Positions 44,322-53,609 of a stretch of 64,000 bases of DNA are shown here, piece by piece. The translations under genes were made by a program, and so were the position numbers. The notes beneath the pieces are model-generated. The model had not been told where the DNA came from. It saw only the letters and a list, made by a program, of their open reading frames with translations, and searched no databases. Origin of the DNA: DATAEE01 sp036258175 (GTDB lineage Bacteria > Acidobacteriota > Vicinamibacteria > Vicinamibacterales > 2-12-FULL-66-21); the NCBI GenBank assembly GCA_036258175.1, contig DATAEE010000391.1, forward strand, positions 1 through 64,000, in the 5' to 3' direction. The first letter of the stretch is position 1. Each line of letters starts with the position of its first letter.

Positions 44322-45563
44322 CTAGGTTGTGCCGGTCGCGGCCAGCGTCGCTACTTTAGCTTCGAAGTCGCGCAGCGAGCGGCCGACGCGCATCGGTTCG
44401 ACGCTGCGGTCGCGCAGCGCCTCGACCGTCTTGTATCCGTTCCCCGTCACGCAGACGACGATTGACTCGTCGCGCGGGATGGCGCCGCGCTCCACAAGCC
44501 GGCGTGTCGCTGCGACGGTCGTCCCGCCAGCTGGCTCGGTGAATATCCCTTCCGTCTCCGCAAGGAGCTGAATGCCCTCGAGGATCTCGTCGTCATCGAC
44601 CATCGCGCCGGATCCACCCGTGGATCGGACCGCACGCAGTACTTGAAAACCGTCCGCCGGATTGCCGATGGCAATCGATTTCGCAATGGTCTGCGGCTTG
44701 ACCGGCTCGGGGAATTCCAGGCCGGCTTCGAGCGCCCGCACGACCGGCGCGCAACCGGCCGCCTGCGCCGCATGGATCGACGGGAGCTCGCCCTCGACGA
44801 GACCAACCTGCCGCAGTTCTTCGAACGCCTTGAGGATTCGCGGCAGCAACGTCCCGCCGGCCACGGGCGACACGACGTGACGCGGAAATCGCCAGCCGAG
44901 CTGCTCAGTGATCTCGAATCCGCACGTCTTAGCGCCTTCGGCGTAGTACGCGCGAAGGTTGATGTTGGCAAAGCCCCAGCCGTACTTGTCCGCGATCTGA
45001 GTGCACAGCCTGTTCACGTCGTCATAGTTCCCTGCAACGGCGACGATGTGCGGGCGAAACACGCCCGCGCCCGCGACTTTCCCCGTCTCGAGATCGTCGG
45101 GAATGAAGACATAGCAGCCGAGTCCCAGCCGCGCCGCGTGCGAAGCAACGCTGCCCGCGAGGTTGCCGGTCGATGCGCAGGCGAGCACGTCGAAGCCCAG
45201 CTCGACGGCGCGGGTTGCGGCGATGGCGACCACCCTGTCCTTGTATGAGCAGGTCGGATGGTTGACGGAGTCATCCTTTATATAGAGCTCGCGCACGCCG
45301 AGCCGGGCCGCCAGCCGATCCGCCCGCACGAGCGGCGTGAAGCCGGAGTGCAGGCCGGTGCGCGGCTCCCGCTCGATCGGCAGGAGCTCCCGGTACCGCC
45401 ACAAATTCCGCGGTCGGCCTTCGATGGCCTCGCGCGAGATCGCGCGCGCGACTTCGGGGTAGTCGTAGGTCACCTCGAGCGGTCCCAGACACTTGCTGCA
45501 GACCCACAGCGCATCCGCTGCATAACCGGCCTGGCAGAGGTGGCAGCGAAGAGTGAAGTTCAT
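44322..45563 (-). CDS. thrC: Threonine synthase (paralogue 2)
   Basis: A 413-residue PLP enzyme. The ATG at 45563 overlaps the thrB stop (ATGA); an upstream start at 45590 is less likely. A zinc ribbon is formed by Cys7, Cys10, Cys22 and Cys25 (LRCHLC, VCSKC). The PLP lysine is Lys108 in PTCSYKDRV, with the phosphate loop ASTGNLAGSVASH. Direct coupling to thrB makes this the likely main threonine synthase. Adjacent divergent paralogues suggest the other copy may use a related phosphorylated substrate. Confidence 0.9.
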   Translation of the reverse strand: MNFTLRCHLCQAGYAADALWVCSKCLGPLEVTYDYPEVARAISREAIEGRPRNLWRYRELLPIEREPRTGLHSGFTPLVRADRLAARLGVRELYIKDDSVNHPTCSYKDRVVAIAATRAVELGFDVLACASTGNLAGSVASHAARLGLGCYVFIPDDLETGKVAGAGVFRPHIVAVAGNYDDVNRLCTQIADKYGWGFANINLRAYYAEGAKTCGFEITEQLGWRFPRHVVSPVAGGTLLPRILKAFEELRQVGLVEGELPSIHAAQAAGCAPVVRALEAGLEFPEPVKPQTIAKSIAIGNPADGFQVLRAVRSTGGSGAMVDDDEILEGIQLLAETEGIFTEPAGGTTVAATRRLVERGAIPRDESIVVCVTGNGYKTVEALRDRSVEPMRVGRSLRDFEAKVATLAATGTT

Positions 45564-46465
45564 AGTTTTTCTTGTCCGAACGGTTGGCACGCCGACAGGG
45601 TCCTAATCGTACACTGCACGCCGAGCCGACGGTACAAATCCTCGAGCAGCGCCGCGACCTCCGACTCGGCACCCGTCGTCAACGCGGCGACCGATGGTCC
45701 AGCGCCACACAGGCAGACTCCGGCGATGGCCGGGTGTTCGAGCGCCAGCACTTCGGCCAGACCTGGAACGAGCGGCTCGCGAAACGGTTGATGCCACCGG
45801 TCGCGCATCGCTTCACGAATGTCGCCGCTCTCGCCGGTCTCGAGCGCTCGCAGCAACAACAGCGAGCGCTGCAGGTTGAAGACGGCATCGGCGCGTGGGA
45901 CGCGATCCGGCAGCACGTTCCGTGCGACCGGTGTGGCGAGCTCGACTGCCGGCGTCGCGACGACGAACTTGATCGACGCCGGCCATCGCCAGGAGCGCGC
46001 CGTGATTCGGCCGTCTTCGTGCTGACAGCTCAAGGTCAGGCCGCCGAGCAGTCCCGCCGCCGCGTTGTCGGGATGGCCTTCGATCGTCGCCGCCATCGCG
46101 AGCCACGTCTCCGCCGGTTTCGGCGATGTGACCGCCTCGTAGAGGCGGAGACCCGCGATGGTCGCGGCTCCGCTGCTGCCAAGCCCGGCCCGCATCGGAA
46201 TCTCGGAGCGGACCTCGACGTGAAGTCCCGGCGTCGGGATGCCGATCAGGTTACGCGCGTGCCGGAAGGCGGCGCCGATCCGGTTGTCGCCGGCAGGCGC
46301 GCCGTCCACGAACACAAAGTCCACCGTGTCCTGAACCGACGGCCGCCGTTCCAGAATCCGCAGCCGAAGCCACAGCTCAATCGCCACGGACAACGTGTCG
46401 AAGGCCGGCCCGAGATTGCTGATCGACCCGGGCACGACGATCTCGCCGCCGTCGTTAGCGGCCAT
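45560..46465 (-). CDS. thrB: Homoserine kinase
   Basis: A 301-residue GHMP kinase. The ATP-binding motif is PMRAGLGSSGAATIAG; the N-terminal VVPGSISNLGPAFDTL and late GVCLCGAGPSVAAL segments are the usual GHMP motifs 1 and 3. It phosphorylates homoserine for the threonine synthase encoded next. It is the first gene of the minus-strand thr operon and divergent from the oligopeptidase gene, with 132 bases between the starts. Confidence 0.92.
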   Translation of the reverse strand: MAANDGGEIVVPGSISNLGPAFDTLSVAIELWLRLRILERRPSVQDTVDFVFVDGAPAGDNRIGAAFRHARNLIGIPTPGLHVEVRSEIPMRAGLGSSGAATIAGLRLYEAVTSPKPAETWLAMAATIEGHPDNAAAGLLGGLTLSCQHEDGRITARSWRWPASIKFVVATPAVELATPVARNVLPDRVPRADAVFNLQRSLLLLRALETGESGDIREAMRDRWHQPFREPLVPGLAEVLALEHPAIAGVCLCGAGPSVAALTTGAESEVAALLEDLYRRLGVQCTIRTLSACQPFGQEKL

Positions 46466-46597
46466 GCGGCGTCTCGGGTCGCGTCACGCTATCATCATCC
46501 CACCACTCGTCACATTCGCCGGGTGGTGCGACGTTCCTGCGTGCCGGACAGACAGTTGTTCGATAAGATCCCAAGGAATTCATTCTGGAGAAAGACA

Positions 46598-48757
46598 ATG
46601 CCTTACGCCCGTCAATTCGCCGGTTCGAGTGGTCTCGTTGCGCTCGCGCTGCTGGCTTCCGGCCCGGCCAGCCTGGCCGGCCAGGAGGCCGTCAAGCCGC
46701 CTGTCGCGAAGATTGAGCCGAAGACGACGACGCTTCACGGCGATACGCTCGTCGACAATTACAACTGGCTCCGCGACAAGGGCAATCCCGAGGTCATCAA
46801 GCACCTCGAGGCGGAAAACGCCTACACCGCGGCGCGCATGAAGCACACCGAGGCGTTGCAGGAAACGCTCTACAAAGAGCTGCTCGGCCGCATCAAGGAA
46901 TCCGACAGCGCGGTGCCGTATTTCAAAGACGGGTACTGGTACTACACGCGCACCGAGCAGGGGAAGGGGTATCCCATTTTCTGCCGCAAGAAGGGCACGC
47001 TCGACGCGCCGGAGCAGGTGATCCTCGATCAGAACGCCCTCGCGGAAGGAAAGAAATTCCACGGTCTCGGCGGGTTCGATGTCAGTCCCGACGGCACGAA
47101 GCTGATTTATCTCGAGGACCTGACGGCCTTCCGCGAGTACACGCTCTACGTGAAGGATCTGACGACCGGTGCAATCGTTGACTCGATCCCCAAGGCCTGG
47201 AACGGCACCGCCTGGGCGGACGACAACAAGACGTTCTTCTATATGACAGCCGACGAAGCGAAACGCGGGAACGCCGTGTGGCGCCACGTCATCGGAGGGC
47301 CGAAAGGGCAGGACGTCAAGATTTTCCAGGAAGACAACGTCCTCAACAACGTCTACGTGTTCCGGTCGCGCAGCGACAAGTTCATCTTCATTCCGAACGA
47401 TGGGTTCACGTCCTCCGAGTGGCGGGTGATTCCGGCGGCCAGCCCGACGGACGCGCCGCGTGTGATCGCACCGCGCCGGGCCAACGTGGAGTACAGCATC
47501 GAGCACGGTGGCGGGTACTTTTACATCCTCACGAATGACGGTGCGCAGAACTTCCGTATTGTCCGCACGCCGGATACTGAGGGAGCGCCCGCGAGCTGGA
47601 AGGATTGGGCCGCGCACCGGCAGGAAGTGTTCATCGAGAACCTGGACGTGTTTCAGAAGCACGCAGTGGTGACGGAGCGTCGCGACGGGCTTCGGCGGCT
47701 GCGCGTCGTCGATCTCGCATCGAACGAATCCCACGATGCCACATTCCCCGAATCGGCGTATGGCGTGTTCGGCAGCACGAATGCCGAGTTCGACACCGAC
47801 GTGTTCCGCTTCAGCTATTCCTCCTTTGTCACCCCGTCGTCCGTGTTCGACTACAACATGACGACCCGTCAGCGCGAGCTGAAGAAAAAGCAGGAGATTC
47901 CCAGCGGATTCGACGCGGCGCAGTACGAAGTCCAGCGCCGGATGGCGCCGGCGCGCGACGGCGTGCAGGTGCCGGTCTCGATTCTCAAGAAGAAGAACGT
48001 AGAAGGTCCCGCCCCGCTGTTGCTGTACGCGTACGGATCCTACGGAGCCACGACCGAGCCGACGTTCAACTCAAACGTCTTCAGCCTCGTCGATCGCGGG
48101 ATGACCTACGCCATCGCCCACATTCGCGGCGGCCAGGAAATGGGCCGCAAGTGGTACGACGACGGGAAGATGATGAAGAAAAAGAATACGTTCAACGACT
48201 TCATCGACGTCGCCGAGTACCTGGTAAAGAACAACTACACGAAGCCGGACGGGCTCGTGGCGAACGGCGGCAGCGCCGGCGGTCTTCTGATGGGCGCCGT
48301 CGCGAACATGCGACCCGACCTGTTCAAGGCGATCGTCGCCGACGTCCCGTTCGTCGACGTCATCAACACGATGCTCGACAAGTCGCTGCCGCTGACGGCG
48401 CAGGAATGGGAGCAGTGGGGGAATCCGCAGAATCCCGAGCAGTACAAGTACCTGAGGAGTTACTCGCCGTACGACAACGTCGAGAAGAAGGCCTATCCGT
48501 GGCTGCTCGTGACGACGTCGCTCAATGACTCGCAGGTCATGTTCTTCGAGCCGGCGAAGTGGGTTGCGAAGCTGCGCGCGATGAAAACCGACAGCAATCC
48601 GCTGTACTTCAAGATCAATCTTGCAGGCGGGCACCGCGGGAGCTCGGGTCGGTACGACCGGCTGCGCGAGACCGCGTTCCGCTACGCGTTCATGCTCGAC
48701 GCGGTGGGGCTCGCGAAGAGGCCGACGTCGACGGAGCAGGCGGCGGGCAGACGCTAA
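46598..48757 (+). CDS. ptrB: Oligopeptidase B-like S9A serine peptidase, exported
   Basis: A 719-residue peptidase. The ATG at 46598 has GGAG eight bases upstream; a much longer open frame to 45572 is antisense to thrB. An N-terminal signal peptide (SSGLVALALLASGPASLAGQ) suggests periplasmic location, unlike the cytosolic enzyme of enterobacteria. A beta-propeller is followed by the alpha/beta-hydrolase domain with the triad Ser559 (NGGSAGGLLMGA), Asp644 (SLNDSQVMF) and His679 (AGGHRGSSGR). It cleaves short peptides, probably after basic residues. The 3' end overlaps the convergent neighbour by 4 bases. Confidence 0.92.
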   Translation: MPYARQFAGSSGLVALALLASGPASLAGQEAVKPPVAKIEPKTTTLHGDTLVDNYNWLRDKGNPEVIKHLEAENAYTAARMKHTEALQETLYKELLGRIKESDSAVPYFKDGYWYYTRTEQGKGYPIFCRKKGTLDAPEQVILDQNALAEGKKFHGLGGFDVSPDGTKLIYLEDLTAFREYTLYVKDLTTGAIVDSIPKAWNGTAWADDNKTFFYMTADEAKRGNAVWRHVIGGPKGQDVKIFQEDNVLNNVYVFRSRSDKFIFIPNDGFTSSEWRVIPAASPTDAPRVIAPRRANVEYSIEHGGGYFYILTNDGAQNFRIVRTPDTEGAPASWKDWAAHRQEVFIENLDVFQKHAVVTERRDGLRRLRVVDLASNESHDATFPESAYGVFGSTNAEFDTDVFRFSYSSFVTPSSVFDYNMTTRQRELKKKQEIPSGFDAAQYEVQRRMAPARDGVQVPVSILKKKNVEGPAPLLLYAYGSYGATTEPTFNSNVFSLVDRGMTYAIAHIRGGQEMGRKWYDDGKMMKKKNTFNDFIDVAEYLVKNNYTKPDGLVANGGSAGGLLMGAVANMRPDLFKAIVADVPFVDVINTMLDKSLPLTAQEWEQWGNPQNPEQYKYLRSYSPYDNVEKKAYPWLLVTTSLNDSQVMFFEPAKWVAKLRAMKTDSNPLYFKINLAGGHRGSSGRYDRLRETAFRYAFMLDAVGLAKRPTSTEQAAGRR

Positions 48758-49647
48758 GACGTCCGCCCGGCCGCTTGCCGCCCGACCTTGATCGTCTCGG
48801 GATAGTCGCGGTCGTAAATAATGATGACGCGGAAGCCTTCGCGAAGGCGCTTCTCGATATCCTTCGCGTTAGCGGTGATGCCGCACGGAACGCTGAACTC
48901 CTTGCAGGATGAGAGCTGCATCTGGATTGCGTTCTCGACCTTTTCCATGTCTCCCTGGTAGACGCGCCGCAGCGTGCCGGGGCCCGGCGTCGCGATCGTC
49001 GGCCGGACGCGTGTGATCTCGCGGCTGTTCGCGATCCCTTTCTCGCTTTCGATGATGAAGAACGAGGCGAGCTCGCCATCCGGATTCAGCGGATAGACGT
49101 CGGCCTTTTTCTTGTACTCCTGCGCCGTCATTCCCCAGTACGCTGGAGCGCCGCCGGCGTCATCCGGACGCGTGCCGGACGGCGCGAATCGCATCGCGGC
49201 GATCGCCTGTTCTGCTTCCTCGCGGCTTTCCATCCCCGGGAACACGATCGCGTGCGCGCCGAGGTTGAGAATCTCGCCCGTGCGCTGGCGTGCGGTGGCC
49301 GGGTCGTCGTGAAAGACCGGAAGCCTGGCCATCAGCGGATGACTGTTGGGATTTTTCGGAGCGCCTCCCTGCAGCGCCAGCATGAAGCTCTTCAACTCGG
49401 CGGGGTTGTAGCTCTGGACCTGCTCCATGTTGAAGAAGATGAAGTCCATCTCTGCGTCGGCCGCCGCCTTCTTCGCCGCCTCGGCGGTCCGGGCCGGCGC
49501 AAACCAGCCAAGCAGGACCTTGTTCTGCGAGAGGAGATCGATGATCCGGTTGTGTCGCGGCGCGCGCCGTCCTTCGAGCGGCCTCGGAGTGGCCAGTCCG
49601 GCTAAAGCGCCGGCGATCAACAGGATTGCTCCCGCTTGGAACCTCAT
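48754..49647 (-). CDS. HpcH/HpaI aldolase/citrate lyase family protein with signal peptide
   Basis: A 297-residue protein from ATG 49647 with GAGG six bases upstream. The N-terminus is a signal peptide (FQAGAILLIAGALAGLATP). The TIM-barrel pattern of HpcH/HpaI is kept: DFIFFNMEQVQSYNPAE in place of the usual active-site strand, AIVFPGMESREEAEQAIAAM and FFIIESEKGIANSREI with the metal-ligand-type Glu. Cytosolic relatives cleave 2-keto-acid aldol products; export of such a fold is unusual, so the function here is not clear. Confidence 0.82.
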   Translation of the reverse strand: MRFQAGAILLIAGALAGLATPRPLEGRRAPRHNRIIDLLSQNKVLLGWFAPARTAEAAKKAAADAEMDFIFFNMEQVQSYNPAELKSFMLALQGGAPKNPNSHPLMARLPVFHDDPATARQRTGEILNLGAHAIVFPGMESREEAEQAIAAMRFAPSGTRPDDAGGAPAYWGMTAQEYKKKADVYPLNPDGELASFFIIESEKGIANSREITRVRPTIATPGPGTLRRVYQGDMEKVENAIQMQLSSCKEFSVPCGITANAKDIEKRLREGFRVIIIYDRDYPETIKVGRQAAGRTS

Positions 49648-49742
49648 CGAGCACCTCGTTTTCGGGCCGAAACACCTACCGTTTGTCCCATCGGCGGCCG
49701 TATACTGCTGCGAGAGTGTACGCGCCCTGCCTGGGGCCGACA

Positions 49743-52160
49743 ATGAGGAAGACCAGCGCGGCGATCTTCAGCGCCGTTGTCGTCGGTTTGTGCTTAGGGG
49801 CACCGCCCACGCGGGCGGAACGAGTACCTCCGCGGCTCGCCGTATCGCACACCGCAGTTCTCAGCCCGCAATCCCAACGCACGTTGATCGAGGAGTACTG
49901 CCTCACTTGTCATGACGATGACAAGGAGAAGGGCGGCCTGAGTCTTCAGGCGTTCGATCCGGCGCGGGCCGATCAGCAGGCGGAGATCGCCGAAAAAGTG
50001 ATTCGAAAGTTGCGCGCCGGGATGATGCCGCCTCCGGGCCAGGACCGGCCGGATGCAGCGACGGTCGACGCGCTCGCGGCCGCGCTCGAAGCGCATGTCG
50101 ACAAGGCTGCGGCTGCGCGTCCGAACCCGGGACGCCGCACCTTCCAGCGCCTGAACCGCGCCGAGTACGCCAGGTCGATTCGCGATCTCCTCTCGCTCGA
50201 CGTCGACGTCTCGGCGTTTCTGCCGCCGGATACCCTCAGCCACAACTTCGACAACATTGCCGACGTGCAGTCGTTCTCGCCGACGCTGCTGGAAGGGTAT
50301 CTCCGCGCGGCGGGGAGAATCAGCCGTGACGCGCTCGGCGATCCGGACGCGAGCCCGACCTCGACGACCTTCAAGCTTCCGCGCACCGGCTCACAGCTCG
50401 CGCACGTCGAGGGCGCGCCGTTCGGCACGCGCGGCGGCATCTCGGTGATTCATAACTTTCCAGCGGACGGCGAGTACACGTTCCGGATGATGCTGCACTC
50501 GATCCCGACGGGTCAGCTGTACGGCAGCACCGCGCGCAACGAGCAGCTCGAAGTGTCCATCAACGGGGAGCGGAAGGCGCTGCTGGACATCAACCCGCGC
50601 ATGAGCGAGGCGGATCCGAACGGCATGAACCTGCAGACGCCGCCCATCAGCGTCAAGGCAGGTCCACACCGTGTCTCCGCGGCGTTTATCCAGCGGTACG
50701 AAGGGCCGGTCGACGACATCCTGCGGCCAGTCGAGCACACGCTGGCCGACACGCAGATCGGCAGCGCGCTCGGCGTCACGACGCTGCCCCACCTCCGTGA
50801 CCTCGCGATCGTGGGCCCGCTCAAAGTCACCGGCGTCTCCGAGACGCCGAGCCGGCGCAAGGTCTTCACGTGCCGGCCGCTCGAGCCGCAGGAACAGACG
50901 CCGTGCGCGACGAAGATCGTGTCGGACCTCGCACGGCGCGCCTACCGGCGTCCCCTCACGCCGGAGGACGTCGCGGGGCTGATGAAGTTCTACAAGGCCG
51001 GGCGCGAGGAAGCCGACTTCGAGACCGGCATCCGCACCGCGCTGCAGGCGATCCTCGCCAGCCCGCATTTCATTTTCCGGCTCGAGGAAGTCCGGCCGGC
51101 CGCGAAGCCCGGGCAGAACTACCGGCTGAGCGATCTGGATCTCGCGTCGCGGCTGTCGTACTTCCTCTGGGCGTCGCCGCCCGACGCCGAGCTGCTGACC
51201 GCTGCCGAGCAGCAGACGTTGAGGATCCCAGCAGTTTTCGAAAAGCAAGTGAGACGGATGCTCGCCGACCCGCGCGCTGCGGCGCTCGCGACGCGGTTCG
51301 CGGCGCAGTGGCTCCGGCTGCAGGATCTCGAGAAAATTCATCCCGACCCGCTGCAGTATCCGCAGTACGACCATACGCTCGGCGAGGCCATGCAACGCGA
51401 AACCGAGCTCTTCGTCGAGAGCATCGTCCGCGACGATCGCAGCGTCCTTGACCTGCTGACTGCGGACTACACCTTCGTCGACGCTCGTCTCGCCCGCCAC
51501 TACGGCATCCCGAACATCAGTGGCACGCGCTTCCAGCGCGTGCGCCTCCCGGATGAAAACCGTCGTGGCCTGCTCGGCCAGGGCAGCATCCTGACGATGA
51601 CCTCGGTCGCCGACCGGACATCGCCCGTGCTGCGAGGCAAGTGGGTGATGGAAGTGCTCCTGGGAACGCCGCCACCGCCGCCGCCGGACGACGTGCCGGA
51701 TCTCGAGGCGACGGGCTCGGCGAAGGGAGGCCGGCTCTTGTCGGTGCGCGAGCGGATGGAAGAGCACCGCAAGAACCCGACCTGCAATTCCTGTCACCGC
51801 GTCATCGATCCGCTCGGTCTGGCGCTGGAGAACTTCGATGTCACCGGAGCGTGGCGGATCAGGGACAACGGCGTGATCGTGGATGCGTCCGGAACGCTCT
51901 ACGACGGATCGACGTTGAACGGTCCTGCAGATCTGCGTCAGGCGCTCCTCAAGCGCCAGGAAACGTTCCTGCGGACGTTCACCGAGAATCTGATGGCGTA
52001 TGCGCTCGGACGCCGCATCGAGCCGTTCGACATGCCGACGGTCCGCGCCACGGTGCGCGAGGCGGGCACGGCCAACCACAGGTTTTCGTCGTTTGTGATG
52101 GGGATTGTGAAGAGCCCGGCCTTCCAGATGAGCAGGATGGAGTCGGCCACAGAGCAATAA
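49743..52160 (+). CDS. Exported DUF1592/DUF1588/DUF1585 haem-containing protein
   Basis: An 805-residue protein with a signal peptide (AAIFSAVVVGLCLGAPPTRA). An N-terminal cytochrome-like segment has CLTCH (Cys53-His57), then the planctomycete-type domain series DUF1587 (FQRLNRAEYARSIRDLL), DUF1595, DUF1592 (SYFLWASPPDAELL), DUF1588 (RRGLLGQGSILTMTS) and DUF1585. A second haem site CNSCHRVIDPLG is at about 681-685. Such proteins are paired with DUF1552 proteins, as here. The biochemical role is unestablished; a periplasmic redox function is inferred. Confidence 0.9.
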   Translation: MRKTSAAIFSAVVVGLCLGAPPTRAERVPPRLAVSHTAVLSPQSQRTLIEEYCLTCHDDDKEKGGLSLQAFDPARADQQAEIAEKVIRKLRAGMMPPPGQDRPDAATVDALAAALEAHVDKAAAARPNPGRRTFQRLNRAEYARSIRDLLSLDVDVSAFLPPDTLSHNFDNIADVQSFSPTLLEGYLRAAGRISRDALGDPDASPTSTTFKLPRTGSQLAHVEGAPFGTRGGISVIHNFPADGEYTFRMMLHSIPTGQLYGSTARNEQLEVSINGERKALLDINPRMSEADPNGMNLQTPPISVKAGPHRVSAAFIQRYEGPVDDILRPVEHTLADTQIGSALGVTTLPHLRDLAIVGPLKVTGVSETPSRRKVFTCRPLEPQEQTPCATKIVSDLARRAYRRPLTPEDVAGLMKFYKAGREEADFETGIRTALQAILASPHFIFRLEEVRPAAKPGQNYRLSDLDLASRLSYFLWASPPDAELLTAAEQQTLRIPAVFEKQVRRMLADPRAAALATRFAAQWLRLQDLEKIHPDPLQYPQYDHTLGEAMQRETELFVESIVRDDRSVLDLLTADYTFVDARLARHYGIPNISGTRFQRVRLPDENRRGLLGQGSILTMTSVADRTSPVLRGKWVMEVLLGTPPPPPPDDVPDLEATGSAKGGRLLSVRERMEEHRKNPTCNSCHRVIDPLGLALENFDVTGAWRIRDNGVIVDASGTLYDGSTLNGPADLRQALLKRQETFLRTFTENLMAYALGRRIEPFDMPTVRATVREAGTANHRFSSFVMGIVKSPAFQMSRMESATEQ

Positions 52161-52167
52161 AGGATGG

Positions 52168-52195
52168 AGTAGCGCAGCCCTTTAGGGCTGCTCGA
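52168..52195. repeat. Family C hairpin between DUF1592 and DUF1552 genes
   Basis: GTAGCGCAGCCCTTTAGGGC with stems GCAGCCC (52174-52180) and GGGCTGC (52185-52191) and loop TTTA; it fills most of the 42-base gap in this gene pair. Confidence 0.85.
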
Positions 52196-52202
52196 GGCAA
52201 CG

Positions 52203-53606
52203 ATGTACATCACCAAAAAGCACGTGTCCCGTCGAACCGTCCTTCGCGGGATGGGAGTGACCGTCGCGCTGCCGTTCCTCGACGCGATGGTTCCGGCGCG
52301 CACCGCCCTCGCGAAGACCGCAGCGGCCGGCAGCACGCGCCTCTCGTGCATCGAGATGGTGCATGGCTCGGCAGGCGCGACGGCGTTCGGCCTGACGAAG
52401 AACATGTGGTCTCCGGCGGATGTGGGACGCAGCTTCGATCTCTCGCCCAGCAGCCTCAGCCCCCTGGAGCCGTATCGCGACTACCTCACAATCATCAGCA
52501 ACACCGACGTGCGCAACGCCGAAGCGTTTCTACCGAACGAAATCGGCGGCGATCATTTCCGATCGAGCGCGGTGTTCCTGACGCAGGCGCACCCGAAGCA
52601 GACGGAAGGCTCGGACGTGTACGTCGGGATCTCGATGGACCAGATGTACGCGAAGCGGTACGGCCAGGACACGCCCATCCCATCCCTGCAGTTGTGCGTC
52701 GAGAACGTCGACCAGTCAGGCGGCTGCGCATACGGCTACGCTTGCGTCTACACCGACACGATCAGTTGGGCGGGGCCTGAAGATCCGCTGCCGATGGTCC
52801 GCGATCCGCGCGCCGCGTTCGACCAGTTGTTCGGCATGGGCGCTACGCCGGAGCAGCGCGCCGCGCACCGCAAAACCAACCGGAGCATCCTGGATTGGAT
52901 TGCCGGCGAGGTGTCGCGCCTCCGCACCGACCTCGGCCCGGGCGACCGCGCGCGGCTGACGCAGTATCTCGAGGACATCCGTGAGATCGAGCGCCGCATC
53001 CAGCGCATCGAAGCGCACAACGCGAGCGGCGAGCCGCGCGAACTGCCCGGCGCACCGATCGGCGTGCCGGATTCGTTCGAAGAACACGTGAAGCTGATGT
53101 TCGACCTCCAGGCGCTCGCGTTCGCCGCCGACATCACACGCGTGTTTTCGTTCAAGATGGGACGCGATGGATCGGCGCGCGTCTATCCGATCGAGGGCGC
53201 CAAAGTGCCGTTCCATCCGGCGTCGCACCACGGCGAGCGCGAAGATCGCATCACCCAATTCGCCGCAATCAACAAGTACCACGTCGCGCTCGTCCCGTAC
53301 TTCCTGGAGAAGCTCAAGAACCTGCAGGAAGGCGACAGCAATCTGCTCGCCAAGACGCTCGTCGTCTACGGGTCGCCGATGGGGAATTCGAACGTCCACA
53401 ACCACAAACGCTGTCCGCTCTTCCTCGCGGGCCGGGCGAACGGCCAGTTGAAGGGGAACCTGCACCTCAAGGCCGCGGACGGTACGCCGATGGCGAACGT
53501 GATGTTGACGCTGCTGCACGGGCTCGGTCTCGACGACGTGCAGAGCTTCGGCGACAGCACGGGGACGTTCGACCTGACGGGGGTTCCGAACACGACGATG
53601 GTGTAG
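52203..53606 (+). CDS. DUF1552 domain protein, Tat-type signal
   Basis: A 467-residue protein. The N-terminus has a twin-arginine-like signal (VSRRTVLRGMGVTVALPFLD), and GAGG lies five bases before the ATG. DUF1552 features include MVHGSAGATAFG, EIGGDHFRSSAVFLTQAHP and late VVYGSPMGNSNVHNHKRCP. It is encoded directly after its usual DUF1592 partner and is presumably exported with it. The fold resembles sulfatase-like DUF1501 proteins in layout, but no function is known. Confidence 0.9.
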   Translation: MYITKKHVSRRTVLRGMGVTVALPFLDAMVPARTALAKTAAAGSTRLSCIEMVHGSAGATAFGLTKNMWSPADVGRSFDLSPSSLSPLEPYRDYLTIISNTDVRNAEAFLPNEIGGDHFRSSAVFLTQAHPKQTEGSDVYVGISMDQMYAKRYGQDTPIPSLQLCVENVDQSGGCAYGYACVYTDTISWAGPEDPLPMVRDPRAAFDQLFGMGATPEQRAAHRKTNRSILDWIAGEVSRLRTDLGPGDRARLTQYLEDIREIERRIQRIEAHNASGEPRELPGAPIGVPDSFEEHVKLMFDLQALAFAADITRVFSFKMGRDGSARVYPIEGAKVPFHPASHHGEREDRITQFAAINKYHVALVPYFLEKLKNLQEGDSNLLAKTLVVYGSPMGNSNVHNHKRCPLFLAGRANGQLKGNLHLKAADGTPMANVMLTLLHGLGLDDVQSFGDSTGTFDLTGVPNTTMV

Positions 53607-53609
53607 CGC

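Noticed and set aside
45572..46597. An in-frame extension of the oligopeptidase to 1061 residues
   Set aside because: It is antisense to thrB and highly arginine-rich; the signal peptide and ribosome binding site support the start at 46598.
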